From NCBI GenBank assembly GCA_964019135.1, contig OZ025248.1, positions 42,029,670-42,093,669 on the forward strand: a stretch of DNA of 64,000 nucleotides, read 5' to 3'. The notes under the pieces are model-generated. The model saw nothing but the letters and a program-made list of their open reading frames with translations, searched no databases and was not told the origin of the DNA. Position 1 is the stretch's first letter. Each line of letters opens with the position of its first letter. The stretch is from Arenicola marina (lineage: Eukaryota; Annelida; Polychaeta; Arenicolidae). Both the position numbers and the translations under genes were made by a program. Positions 34,757 through 47,005 of the stretch are shown one piece after another.

Positions 34757-35443
34757 GTCCGTTATATAGTGGTATATTTTTCATCATAAATGTCCGCTAT
34801 ACAGTGGTATCTTTTTCATCATAAATATCTGCTATATAGTGGTATCTTTTTCATCATATATATCTGCTATATAGTGGTATCTTTTTCATCACAAACGTCC
34901 GTTCTTTCGGATCCCCCCCCCCACCGACACCAGAATTATATACTAATGCCCCACCCTCTCCTAGCCCTTATTTTCGAGAATATTCAATAACAAATATTAA
35001 TATTTAAACCGGTGCAGAATAGTAAACAACCCCGACTGCCCCTCATGTGACGACCCGGTGGGAACAAATTACCATTACATTGTTTAGCCCAATGCCAACA
35101 TTCCAATGAGGCGAAATTGCTCTTTCAAAAAATTAGTAATAAAATGATCGGTACCAGAAAGGTCCTGAACTCTATTGTGACTTGCTTCGGCCTCTCCAAC
35201 ATAAAACATGCCTTTTAAAAGTATATAAACATTTAGAGTGGCTCTCCCGAAAATGTAAAGTTGAGGGCATAGAGTCCCCAACTTAGTGTATCTTTAATAA
35301 TAGGTCACATACCAAATTTAAAGGCTTTTTGGCGTTCGGACACCGCGTTCGCACGAGTATGTCTTAGAAACAAATGGGTGGGAACAACTGTTCATGTGAA
35401 TTAGACAAACAATTTAAAACACTTTATCAAACATATGCCTCTT
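34757..35443 (+). repeat. Left arm of a large inverted repeat (~690 bp)
   Basis: Reverse complement of 36,343-37,036 with high identity. From the outer end: four ~36-bp tandem units (CTATATAGTGGTATCTTTTT type), a poly-C tract, then a LINE-like stretch (about 35,030-35,200; PDCPSCDDPVGTNYHYIV, then a frame with NEAKLLFQKISNKMIGTRK) resembling the Cys-rich C-terminus of a jockey/R1-type ORF, then presumed 3' UTR. The inner end is CATATGCCTCTT at 35,443. Confidence 0.85.
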
Positions 35444-35623
35444 AGTGTTATTAAGCTCCTTAAGTGGATATTTGTTCTGACCGCTGTACTTACGCCGTGT
35501 GCCGCCCGAGGATCCCTGGCAATCCGGAATCCGCAGAACGTGTCCGAGTCGCAGAGCTGTGAGCAGGCGATCCGGAACTTTGACAAACCTTCGTCGTGGA
35601 GTTGTTCCCGTGAAGAACCATGA
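35435..35623 (+). CDS. Hypothetical 62-aa secreted peptide, unrecognised
   Basis: ATG-initiated frame with an N-terminal hydrophobic stretch after a lysine pair (KLLKWIFVLTAVLTPCAA) that looks like a signal peptide, followed by a polar mature part with cysteines at 42 and 57. The start codon lies in the inner end of the inverted-repeat arm, and the following 40 bases recur at 34,600-34,645, so it may be repeat-derived. No known family. The frame is short enough to occur by chance. Confidence 0.25.
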   Translation: MPLSVIKLLKWIFVLTAVLTPCAARGSLAIRNPQNVSESQSCEQAIRNFDKPSSWSCSREEP

Positions 35624-36342
35624 GCGATGCGAGGTCCTATGTTATGCGTAGCATTATCCGCATTGTATATATAGGTGGACAAATCTTGCTCTGCCAATCA
35701 ACCTTCCGGAGGAAAATTGGATGACATCATAATCATGAGTTGTCATGGTGTTCGAGACCCATCAATTGAGAATGTCTCATCCCTCTGCCGGGGGTTCCCC
35801 AGGAGGACCAATGGCCATGGTGACGTCATCACCAGGAGCCTGGAAAGGACAGACAGAACAAGACACCGCGTCAAGCTTTGGGTTTCCGTCCTCATTTAAT
35901 TAAGCGTGTCGTGTAAACGGCCTTGACGCCTGCTGGATTATCCATTTCAGCCTGTCGTCCGAGACGATGACTGAGGGCTCATTGAGACTCATTTTACAAC
36001 TCCACATCGACCATCCACTCCTAACTCCGAATCCGAGTAGATCTAGCCAACTGAATTTCTGTCCATCCAGTGATGTCATACACAGGCGTGCATCGGAGTC
36101 AAAAATACCATTCCAGAATTACCTGGGATCTTTTTTTTAGTGAAGACAGCAAAGAGCATAAAATAACCAGACCGGTGTAAATGGAAAAGTATGTCAGAAA
36201 GAAGGGCAGTGCCTAAGTGATGCTGCACTGCTTCGGATTGTTATATGATATTTATGCCACTATTCCACCAAACCCATTGCAGCAAAATGACGGAGGGTGT
36301 CTGGAGGGTGTGGGGAGGGGCAGGAGGTATCGTGTTACGTTC
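35444..36342. other. Loop of the inverted repeat
   Basis: About 900 bp between the arms. Holds the 62-codon frame and the blocks shared with 34,484-34,650, including a perfect cAMP-response-element palindrome TGACGTCA (35,821-35,828; also at 34,504-34,511). Otherwise nothing recognised. Confidence 0.6.
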
Positions 36343-37036
36343 AAGAGGCATATGTTTGATGAAGAGTTTTAAATTGTTTGTCTAATTCACATGAACAGTT
36401 GTTCCCACCCATTTGTTTCTAAGACATACTCGTTCGAACGCGGTGTCCTAACGCCAAAAAGCCTTTAAATTTGGTATGTGACCTATTATTAAAGATACAC
36501 TAAGTTAGGGACTCTATGCCCTCAACTTTACATTTTCGGGAGAGCCACTCTAAATGTTTATATACTTTTAAAAGGCATGTTTTATGTTGGAGAGGCCGAA
36601 GCAAGTCACAATAGAGTTCAGGGCCTTTCTGGTACCGATCATTTTATTACAAATTTTTTGAAAGAGCAATTTCGTCTCATTGGAATGTTGGCATTGGGCT
36701 AAACAATGTAATGGTAATTTGTTCCCACCGGGTCGTCACAGGAGGGGCAGTCGGGGTTGTTTACTATTCTGCACCGGTTTAAATGTTAATATTTTTTTAA
36801 TTAAATGTTCTCGAAAATAAGGGCTTGGAGAGGGGGGGTGGGCACTATTATATAATTCTGGTGTCAGGGGGGGGGGGGGGCCGAAAGAATTTGTGATGAA
36901 AAAGATACCACTATATAGCGGATACATATGATGAAAAAGATACCACTATATAGCAGATATTTATGATGAAAAATAGACCACTATATAGCGGACATTTATG
37001 ATGAAAAATATACCACTATATAGCGGATATTTATGA
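36343..37036 (-). repeat. Right arm of the large inverted repeat
   Basis: Reverse complement of 34,757-35,443, including the ~36-bp tandem units at its outer end (four copies) and the LINE-like PDCPSCDDPVG stretch read from the minus strand. No clear target-site duplication outside the arms. Confidence 0.85.
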
Positions 37037-38576
37037 TGAACTGTTTCTTCTGCACACTCACCAGCGTCATCATTTATGATGAACCATGGGACTTTTTGAA
37101 GGGCTTTAGTGTGAAGCATTTGTACACCGGTCACGCTCTGGCGTGTCTCGATATCCACGTATGGATGTGTGGTAGGTATACCCACGTGAACGCCACGTCT
37201 TAACCTCGTAATCTTATTAGAATACATTATTAGTAACTACAATGGGACACAAGGCGTCATAATGCACCCAAACCACATACTGGCTCTAATAGTCCAGCTG
37301 CATCCATATGGCACAGCTGCAGGTGGAAGAAAAGGCCAATTAAGATATGCTTTCTACAGTTTCAGAATTATCATTGCCTGCAAATTATATTAATTGATAA
37401 TTAATTAGCCAGTGGATAGCATTATTGGTTATTAAAAGTCGGTTCTAGGACATCCCCCCACCCCACACGGGACAACCCCCAGGATAACCCCAGCTCCCCA
37501 GGGGCCCCTCTCATGACCCCCGCCCAATACCCACACCGGACAACCCCCGTAGACAACGCCCCCACCCCCACCCCCCCGACAACAACAAGGAACCATTCGC
37601 CCGTCCCCCCTCCAGAAACCCGGAGGATTGACGAGATGGCAAGGTGCTAGTGCCGCGCGGCCGTTGTGTTATTCCTTGGCGGGGTTTGGTTAATCGACGA
37701 ATAAAGTAAAACGCGGATCTACAATCACTCGATTTCGGGGTATTTCAGTTGGGACATCATCACTCTCATGGTCGTAATCGTCATCAATGCGCTAAATACA
37801 TGATAAGGGTTAGAAGTGAGGACAAATGAGGATATACCCATTGGGGGACGGCAGGGGGGGGGGGGCGGAGGCACGAATATAACAGTACGTTCGAAATACA
37901 AGAGTATAAGGCTAAGTTTCTCAAAGTGCAAAATATTTTTAAAAGGAAGGAAATTGCGGCGAAAACAATATTAATAAGTAGACAAAACAAAAAGGACACA
38001 TATTGTAACACGCAGAGTCGCAGAGGAAAAGCGAAAAAGGTGCAGACAGAGAAAAGACGTGACACAAGGCCAATCATCAATAGACACATATGATGCGTGG
38101 AAGATAAAAAGCAAAAGACGACAGAATGACCGATTTCCTGAAACTATCCAAATAAAATACTTGCAAGTAACTAATAGTCTGAAATCACAAAGTACCGTCT
38201 ACACACGCGAAACACTCCCACATGATTTTGCTTGTCCATATACAGAATTAACTTTCTTAATAGATAAAATATCTGATCACGGACACAGCAACATCAAAAT
38301 GACGACTTCGTTAAAGGACTTTGTTATCGTAATGCGGCGGTTCAAATGAAGCATTTCATTGAAATGTCAGAGGGCATGAGGAGGCGTTGTAAACATATAG
38401 AAACAGCTGGGTGTGAGTGGGATTTCTCTGTCTAGAATCGGCGCCTTACACCATACAGGAACAAATTGGCCATGATGAGGCATGATCAGCTGCTGATAAT
38501 GCAATGCATGTTAGAAATTGTAGGTGACTATATCTAGGTGGTAAGTATCAGAAACAATTGTATATGTAATTATTTG
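37037..38576. other. Intergenic, with a C-rich stretch at 37,455-37,615
   Basis: No supported gene. The C-rich block contains many CCCCC runs (i-motif or G-quadruplex potential). A 96-codon plus frame at 38,059 has no early ATG and no recognisable domain. Confidence 0.45.
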
Positions 38577-38665
38577 TTTCAAAACGTTTGTTTCAAAAGA
38601 TTTGTTTTAAAACATTTGTTTCAAAAGATTCGTTTCAAAACGATTCCTTCAAAACGCGTTTCAAA
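38577..38665. repeat. 16-bp degenerate tandem array
   Basis: About six units of TTTGTTTCAAAAGATT with variants (AAAACGT, AAAACAT). Confidence 0.85.
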
Positions 38666-39072
38666 GGAATTAATCATTTTGCAAAAAGGAAAATAAAGCC
38701 TACCACATTTGGTGTCCATGTTACGCTGCCTAAATCCGGGATATGCCAGCAGGAATGCTCGACGCTTCAACGCACCCTCTCCATCACAGGGACATGTACC
38801 TGAATATCTTCCATTTGGTGAAAGTGATGCGTCGCGGGCAGTTGCATTTAGACTTACAAAGGTCACTTCTCTAAGTTCCGCAGTGCTAGGCTAAGTGGTA
38901 GTTCTTCTTGATTCTTCTGCTAGTTTTGCCTCAATGGATTCTTATCTTTCCGAATCTCATTCAACTGGCAAGGACAAGCTCGAAATATAAGGCCTGGGAT
39001 TTACTCTTACATATCCTGTGAGAGTGTGAGCCGCAGTCAAAACTTAATGGGGCTACTTTTTGTTTGCCCAAT
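38666..39072. other. Intergenic, no supported gene
   Basis: Nothing recognised. Confidence 0.45.
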
Positions 39073-41990
39073 CAGTTGTCAAAATTTGATTTTAGACCAT
39101 TTCGGGTTAGTTTTCCTCTTGTCGACGGAGGTCGACTGGGAGTTCCGCGGTAAGTGGTCAATTTGTTTTGTCGTCATATGATAGTTGTTGCAAACAGTGA
39201 CGAATGCGTCATGAACTCAAGAACGCATTTGACTCGTTGCGTGCTGTCTGCAACACGAACATTTGTCTGCCGGACAGTGGTCAAATATACACCACATGGA
39301 TATGGGAAGAAAATAGAGACCTATGTGGTTGAACGACAGACACAAGGTGCGTGAGGTAAGAGAGGTGGGTAGTGTGAAGGTGTGAGTGGGGTAGGAGAGG
39401 TGGGTAGTGTGAAGGCGGGAGTGGGGTAGGACAGGTGGGTGGTGTGAAGGAGTGAGTGAGATAGGACAGTTGGGTGGTGTGAAGGTTTGAGTGGGGTAGG
39501 ACAGGTGGGTAGTGTGAAGGTGTGAGTGGGGTAGGAGAGATGGGTAGTGTGAAGGCGGGAGTGGGGTAGGACAGGGGGTGATGTGAAGGTCTGAGTGAGG
39601 TAGGACAGGTCGGTGGTGTTAGGGTGTGAGTGGGGTAGGACAGGTAGGCGGTGTTAGGGTGTGAGTGGGGTAGGACAGGTGGGTGGATTTAGGGTGTGAG
39701 TGGGGTAGCACAGGTGGGTGGTGTGAAGGTGGGAGTAGAGTAGAAGAGGTGGGTGGTGTTAGGGTGGGAGTGAGGTAGGACAGGTCGGTGGTGTTAGGGT
39801 GTGAGTGGGGTGGGACAGGTGGGTGATGCGTTGGTGTGAGTGAGGTAGGACAAGTGTTTGGTTTGAAGGATGAGCGTATGGTAGGACAGGGGGTTGGTGT
39901 TAGGGGATGAGTGGGGTAGGACAGGTGGGTGGATTTAGGGTGTGAGTGGGGTAGCACAGGTGGGTGGTGTTAGGGTGTGAGTGGGGTAGGACAGGTGGGT
40001 GATGCGTTGGTGTGAGTGAGGTAGGACAAGTGTTTGGTTTGAAGGATGAGCGTATGGTAGGACAGGGGGTTGGTGTTAGGGGATGAGTGGGGTAGGACAG
40101 GTGGGTGGATTTTGGGTGTGAGTGGGGTAGCACAGGTGGGTGGTGTGAAGGTGGGAGTAGAGTAGAAGAGGTGGGTGGTGTTAGGGTGTGAGTGAGGTAG
40201 GACAGGTCGGTGGTGTTAGGGTGTGAGTGGGGTAGGACAGGTGGGTGATGCGTTGGTGTGAGTGAGGTAGGACAGGGGGTTGGTGTTAGGGGATGAGTGG
40301 GGTAGGACAGGTGGGTGGATTTAGGGTGTGAGTGGGGTAGCACAGGTGGGTGGTGTGAAGGTGGGAGTAGAGTAGAAGAGGTGGGTGGTGTTAGGGTGAG
40401 AGTGAGATAGGACAGGTAGGCGGTGTTAGGGTGTGAGTGGGGTAGGACAGGTGGGTGGTGTGAAGGAGTGAGTGAGGTAGGACAGGTGGGTGGTGTCAAG
40501 GTGTGAGTGTGGTAGGACAGGTAGGTGGTGTTAGGGGTTGTCAAAATTAGATTTTAGACCATTTCGTGTTAGTTTCCCTCTTATCGACGGAGGTCGACTG
40601 GGAGTTCCGCGGTAAGTGGTCAATTTGTTTTGTCGTCATATGATAGTTGTAGCAAACAGTGACAAATGCGTCATGAACTCAAGAACGCATTTGACTCGTT
40701 GCGTGCTGTCTGCAACACGAACATGTGTCTGCCGGACAGTGGTCACCACATGGATATGGGAAGAAAATAGACACATATGTGGTTGAACGACAGACACAAG
40801 GTGCGTGAGGTAAGAGAGGTGGGTAGTGTGAAGGTGTGAGTGGGGTAGGAGAGGTGGGTAGTGTGAAGGCGGGAGTGGGGTAGGACAGGTGGGTGGTGTG
40901 AAGGAGTGAGTGAGATAGGACAGTTGGGTGGTGTGAAGGTTTGAGTGGGGTAGGACAGGTGGGTAGTGTGAAGGTGTGAGTAGGGTAGGAGAGATGGGTA
41001 GTGTGAAGGCGGGAGTGGGGTAGGACAGGGGGTGATGTGAAGGTCTGAGTGAGGTAGGACAGGTCGGTGGTGTTAGGGTGTGAGTGGGGTAGGACAGGTA
41101 GGCGGTGTTAGGGTGTGAGTGGGGTAGGACAGGTGGGTGGATTTAGGGTGTGAGTGGGGTAGCACAGGTGGGTGGTGTGAAGGTGGGAGTAGAGTAGAAG
41201 AGGTGGGTGGTGTTAGGGTGTGAGTGAGGTTGGACAGGTCGGTGGTGTTAGGGTGTGAGTGGGGTAGGACAGGTGGGTGATGCGTTGGTGTGAGTGAGGT
41301 AGGACAAGTGTTTGGTTTGAAGGATGAGCGTATGGTAGGACAGGGGGTTGGTGTTAGGGGATGAGTGGGGTAGGACAGGTGGGTGGATTTTGGGTGTGAG
41401 TGGGGTAGCACAGGTGGGTGGTGTTAGGGTGTGAGTGGGGTAGGACAGGTGGGTGATGCGTTGGTGTGAGTGAGGTAGGACAAGTGTTTGGTTTGAAGGA
41501 TGAGCGTATGGTAGGACAGGGGGTTGGTGTTAGGGGATGAGTGGGGTAGGACAGGTGGGTGGATTTAGGGTGTGAGTGGGGTAGCACAGGTGGGTGGTGT
41601 GAAGGTGGGAGTAGAGTAGAAGAGGTGGGTGGTGTTAGGGTGTGAGTGAGGTAGGACAGGTCGGTGGTGTTAGGGTGTGAGTGGGGTAGGATAGGTGGGT
41701 GATGCGTTGGTGTGAGTGAGGTAGGACAGGGGGTTGGTGTTAGGGGATGCGTGGGGTAGGACAGGTGGGTGGATTTAGGGTGTGAGTGGGGTAGCACAGG
41801 TGGGTGGTGTGAAGGTGGGAGTAGAGTTGAAGAGGTGGGTGGTGTTAGGGTGAGAGTGAGATAGGACAGGTAGGCGGTGTTAGGGTGTGAGTGGGGTAGG
41901 ACAGGTGGGTGGTGTGAAGGAGTGAGTGAGGTAGGACAGGTGGGTGGTGTCAAGGTGTGAGTGTGGTAGGACAGGTAGGTGGTGTTAGGG
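39073..41990. repeat. 1,454-bp tandem duplication of leader plus array
   Basis: A unique leader (TTGTCAAAATTTGATTTTAG through GACAGACACAAGGTGCGTGA, 39,073-39,355) is followed by 35-bp array units. The leader recurs at 40,537-40,805, and the following array recurs unit for unit with an offset of about 1,454 bp. The second leader lacks about 8 bp after GGACAGTGGTCA. The join near 40,537 is abrupt (GTGTTAGGGGTTGTC), so this is a segmental duplication rather than array slippage. Confidence 0.88.
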
Positions 41991-44900
41991 TGAGAGCGAG
42001 GTAGGACAGATGGGTGGTGTTAGGGTGTGAGTGGGGTAGGACAGGGGGGTGGTGTTAGGGTGTGAGTGAGGTAGGACAGGGTAGTGGTGTGAAGGTGTGA
42101 GTGGGGTAGGACAGGTTGGTGGTGTTAGGGTGTGAGTGAGGTAGGACAGGTGGGTGACGTGAAGGTGTGAGTGAGGTAGGACAGGGGGGTTCTGTGAAGG
42201 TCTGAGTGAGGTTGGACAGGGGGGTGGTGTGAAGGTCAGAGTGAGGTAGTACAGGTGGGTGGTGTGAAGGTGTGAGTGAGGTAGGACAGGTGGGTGGTGT
42301 GAAGATGTGAGTGGGGTAGGACAGGTGGGTGGTGTAAAGGTCTGAGTGAGGTAGGACAGGTCGGTGGCGTTACGGTGTGAGTGTGGTATGACAGGTGGGT
42401 GGTGTTAGGGTGTGGTTGTGGTAGGACAGGTGGGTGGTGTGAAGGTCTGAGTGAGGTAGGACAGGTCGGTGGCGTTACAGTGTGAGTGTGGTAGGACAGG
42501 TGGGTGGTGTTAAGGTGTGGTTGTGGTAGGACAGGTGGGTGGTGTGAAGGTCTGAGTGAGGTAGGACAGGTCGGTTGCGTTACGGTGTGAGTGTGGTATG
42601 ACAGGTGGATGGTGCTAGGGTGTGGTTGTGGTAGGACAGGTGGGTGGTGTGAAGGTGTAAGATGTAGGACAGGTGTGGAGGTGTGAAGGTGTGAAGGTGG
42701 GAGTGGGCTAGGACAGGTGGGTTTGGGTGTGAGTGAGGTAGGGCAAATGGGTGGTGTGAAGGTGTAAGTGGGGTAGCACAGGTGGGTGGTGTTAGGGTGA
42801 GAGTAGAGAAGAACAGGTGGGTGGTGTTAGGGTGAGAGTAGAGAAGAACAGGTGGGTGGTGTTAGGGTGAGAGTGAGGTAGGACAGGTGGGTGGTGTTAG
42901 GGTGTGAGTGGGGTAGGACAGGTGGGTGGTGTGAAGGAGTGAGTGAGATAGGACAGTTGGGTGGTGTGAAGGTGTGAGTGGGGTAGGACAGGTGGGTAGT
43001 GTGAAGGTGTGAGTGGGGTAGGAGAGGTGGGTAGTGTGAAGGCGGCAGTGGGGTAGGACAGGGGGGTGATGTGAAGGTCTGAGTGAGGTAGGACAGGTAG
43101 GCGGTGTTAGGGTGTGAGTGGGGTAGGACAGGTGGGTGATGTGTTGGTGTGAGTGAGGTAGGACAAGTGTTTGGTTTGAAGGATGAGAGTATGGTAGGAC
43201 AGGGGGTTGGTGTTAGGGGATGAGCGGGGTAGGACAGGTGGGTGGATTTAGGGTGTGAGTAGGGTAGCACAGGTGGGTGGTGTGAAGGTGAAAGTAGAGT
43301 AGAAGAGGTGGGTGGTGTTAGGGTGAGAGTGAGGTAGGACAGGTAGGCGGTGTTAGGGTGTGAGTGGGGTAGGACAGGTGGGTGGTGTGAAGGAGTGAGT
43401 GGGGTAGGACAGGGGGGTGGTGTGAAGGTGAGAGTGAGGTAGGACAGGTCGGTGGTGTTAGGGTGTGAGTGAGGTAGGACAGGTGGGTGACGTGAAAGTG
43501 TGAGTGGGGTAGGACAGGGGGGGTTCTGTGAAGGTCTGAGTGAGGTTGGACAGGGGGGTGGTGTGAAGGTCAGAGTGAGGTAGTACAGGTGCGTGGTGTG
43601 AAGGTGTGAGTGAGGTAGTACAGGTGGGTGGTGTGAAGGTGTGAGTGAGGTAGGACAGGTGGGTGGTGTGAAGATGTGAGTGGGGTAGGACAGGGGGGTG
43701 GTGTGAAGGTCTGAGTGAGGTAGGACAGGTCGGTGGCGTTACGGTGTGAGTGTGGTATGACAGGTGGATGGTGTTAGGGTGTGGTTGTGGTAGGACAGGT
43801 GGGTGGTGTGAAGGTGTAAGATGTAGGACAGGTGTGGAGGTGTGAAGGTGTGAAGGTGGGAGTGGGCTAGGACAGGTGGGTTTGGGTGTGAGTGAGGTAG
43901 GGCAAATGGGTGGTGTGAAGGTGTGAGTGAGGTAGGACAGGTCGGTGGTGTTAGGTTGATAGTGACATAGGACAGGTGGGTGGTGTTAGGGTGCAAGTTT
44001 GGTAGGATAGGTGGGTGGTGTGAAGGTGTAAGAAGTAGGACAGGTGTGAAGTTGTGAAGGTGTGAAGGTGGGAGTGGGCTAGGACAGGTGGGTTTGGGTG
44101 TGAGTGAGGTAGGACAGATTGGTAGCGTGAAGGTGTGAGTGAGGTAGGACAGGTCGGTGGTGTTAGGGTGTGAGTGAGGTAGGACAGATGGGTGGTGTTA
44201 GGCTGTGAGTGAAGAGGACAGGTGGGTGGTGTAAAGGTGAGGTGGAGTAAGACAGGTGGGTGGTGTGAAGGCGTGAGTGTGGTAGGAGAGGGGGGTGGTT
44301 TGATGGTGTGAGTGAGGTAGGACAGGTGGGTGGTGTGAAGGTGTGAGTGTGGTAGGACGGGTGGGTGGTGTGAAGGGGTGAGCATGATACGACAGTTGGC
44401 TGGTGTGAAGGTGTGAGTGAGGTAGGACAGGTGGGTGGTGTGAAGGTGTGAGTGAGGTAGGACAGGTGGGTGGTGTGAAGGTGTGAGTGAGGTAAGACAG
44501 GTGGGTGGTGTGAAGGTGTGAGTGAGGTAGGACAGGTGGGTGGTGTGAAGGTGTGAGTGAGGTAGGACAGGTGGGTGGTGCAAAGGTGTGAGTGAGGTAA
44601 GACAGGTGGGTGGTGTGAAGGTGTGAGTGAGGTAGGATAGGTGGTTGGTGTTAGTGGATGAGTCGGGTAGGACAGGTGGGTGGTTTTAGAGTGTGAGTGT
44701 GGTAGGACAGGTGGGTGGTGTGAATGTGTGAGTGAGGTATGACAGGCCGGTGGTGTATAGGTGTCAGTGAGGTAGGATGAATGAGTGGTGTGAAGGTGAG
44801 GGTGGGGTAGGACAGGTGGGTGGTTTTACAGTGTGAGTGTTGTAGGACAGGTGGGTGGTGTCAAGCTGAGTGTGCAGTAAAACAGGTAAGTGGTGTTAGG

Positions 44901-47005
44901 GTGATAGCGAGATAGGACAGGTGGGTGGTGTTAGGTTGTGAGTGTGATAGGACAGGTGGGTGGTGTGAAGGTGCAACAGGTAGGACAGGTTTGAAGCTGT
45001 AAAGGTGTGAAGGTGGGAGTGGGCTAGGGCAGGTGGGTTTGGGTGTGAGTGAGGCAGGACAGATGGGTGGTGTGAAGGTGTGAGTAAGGTAGGACAGGTC
45101 GCTGGTGTTAGGGTGTGAGTGAGGTAGGACAGGTGGGTGGTGTAAAGGCGTGAGTGAGGTAGGACAGGTGGGTGGTGTGAAGGTGTGAGCGGGGTAGGAC
45201 AGGTGGTTGGTGCTAGTGGATGAGTGTTGTAGGACAGGGGGTGAATGTGGTGTGGAGTAGAACAGGTGGGTGGTTCTAGGGTGATAGTCAGTTAGGACAG
45301 GTGGGTGGTGTGAATGTGTGAGTGAGGTAGGACGGGCCGGTGGTGTATAGGTGTCAGTGTGGTAGGATGAATGGGTGGTGTGAAGGTGAGGGTGGGGTAA
45401 GACAGGTGGGTGGGGTGAAGGTGAGAGTGAGGTAAGACAGGTGCGTGGTGTGAAGGTGTGAGTGTGGTAGGATAGGTGGGTGGTGTGAAGGTGTGAGTAA
45501 TTTAGGACAGGTGAGTGGTGTTATTGTGTGAGTGAGGTAGGATAGGTGGGTGGTGTGAAGGTGTGAGTAATTTAGGACAGGTGAGTGGTGTTATTGTGTG
45601 AGTGTGGTAGGACAGGTGGGTGGTGTGAAGGTGTGAGTGTGGTAGGATGGGTGGGTAGTTTGAAGGTGTGAGAGGTAAGACAGGTGGTTGGAGTGAAGGT
45701 GAGAGTGTGGTAGTTCAGATGGGTGGTGTGAAGGTGTAAGAGGTAGGACAGGTATGAAGGTGTGAACGTGTGAACGTGGGAGTGGGCTAGGACAGGTGGG
45801 TGGTGTGAAGGTGTGAGTGAGGTTGGACTGGTGGGTGGTGTGAAGGTGAGGGTGGGGTAGGACAGGTGGGTGGTGTGAAGGTTTGAGTGTGGTAGGGCCA
45901 GTGGGTGGTGTTAGGGTATAAGTGAGGTAGGACAGGTGGGTGGTGTGAAGTGTGAGTGAGGTAGAACAGGTGGGTGGTGTTAGGGTGTGAGTGAGGTAGG
46001 ACAGGTTGGTGGTGTTAGGGTGTGAGTGGGGTAGGACAGGTGGGTGGTGTTAGGGGGTGAGTGGGGTAGGACAGGTGGGTGGTGTGAAGGTGTGAGTAAT
46101 TTAGGACAGGTGGGTGGTGTTATTGTGCGAGTGTGGTAGGAGAGGTGGGTGGTGTGAATGTGTGAGTGAGGTAGCACAGGCCGGTGGTGTATAGGTGTCA
46201 GTGAGGTAAGATGAATGGGTGGTGTGAAGGTGAGGGTGGGGTAGAACAGGTGGGTGGTTTTACAGTGTGAGTGTTGTAGGACAGGTGGGTGGTGTCAAGG
46301 GGAGTGTGGGGTAGAACAGGTAGGTGGTGTTAGGGTGATAGCGAGATAGGACAGGTGGGTGGTGTTAGGGTGTGAGTGTGGTAGGACAGGTGGGTGGTGT
46401 GAAGGTGTAAGAGGTAGGACAGGTATGAAGATGTGAACGTGTGAAGATGGGAGTGGGCTAGGACAGGTGGGTTTGGGTGTGAGTGAGGTAGGACAGATGA
46501 GTGGTGTGAAGGTGTGCGTGAGATAGGACAGGTGGGTGGTGTTAGCGTGTGAGAGATAAGACAGGTGGTTGGAGTGAAGGTGTGAGTGTGGTAGGTAAGG
46601 TGGGTGGTGTTAGTGTGAAGGCGGGAGTGGGGTAGGACAGGGGGTGATGTGAAGGTCTGAGTGAGGTAGGACAGGTCGGTGGTGTTAGGGTGTGAGTGGG
46701 GTAGGAGAGGTGGGTGGTGTGAAGGTATGAGTGATTTAGGACAGGTGAGTGGTGTTATTGTGTGAGTGTGGTAGGACAGGTCGCTGGTGTGAAAGTGTGA
46801 GTATGGTAGGAAAAGTGGGTGGTGTTAGGGTGTGAGTGAGGAAGGACAGGTGGGTGGTGCAAAGGTGAGAGTGGAGTAGGACAGGTGGGTGGTGTAAAGG
46901 TGAGAGTGGAGTAGGACAGGTGGGTGGTGTAAATGTGTGAGTGAGGTAAGACAGGTGGGTGGTGTGAAGATGTGAGTGAGGTAAGACAGGTGGGTGGTGT
47001 GAAAG
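39355..47005. repeat. G-rich 35-bp satellite array, about 210 units
   Basis: Unit GTGTGAGTGAGGTAGGACAG plus GTGGGTGGTGTGAAG with alternative linkers (GTGTTAGGG, GTGAGAGTGAG). The plus strand has about one C per unit, an extreme G/C strand skew. Interrupted only by the second leader at 40,537-40,805. Minus-strand frames rich in [10 protein letters not shown] come from the unit (105 bp equals three units) and are not genes. Longer period variants recur (for example a GATGTAGGACAGGTGTGGAG stretch near 42,660 and 43,810), showing further duplications. Confidence 0.96.

Noticed and set aside
34757-37036. Pair of long terminal repeats of a retrovirus-like element
   Set aside because: The arms are inverted, not direct, and no gag, protease, integrase or primer-binding site is seen.
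38059-38349. 96-codon plus frame
   Set aside because: Begins at GTG with no early ATG and shows no recognisable domain.
39619-46177. Long minus-strand Pro/His/Thr-rich frames resembling mucin-like repeats
   Set aside because: Caused by the 35-bp array, whose frame repeats every 105 bp; no start context, signal peptide or non-repeat domain.
39700-46500. TTAGGG strings suggesting telomeric repeats
   Set aside because: They occur once per 35-bp unit within GTGTTAGGGTGTGAG, not as tandem hexamers.
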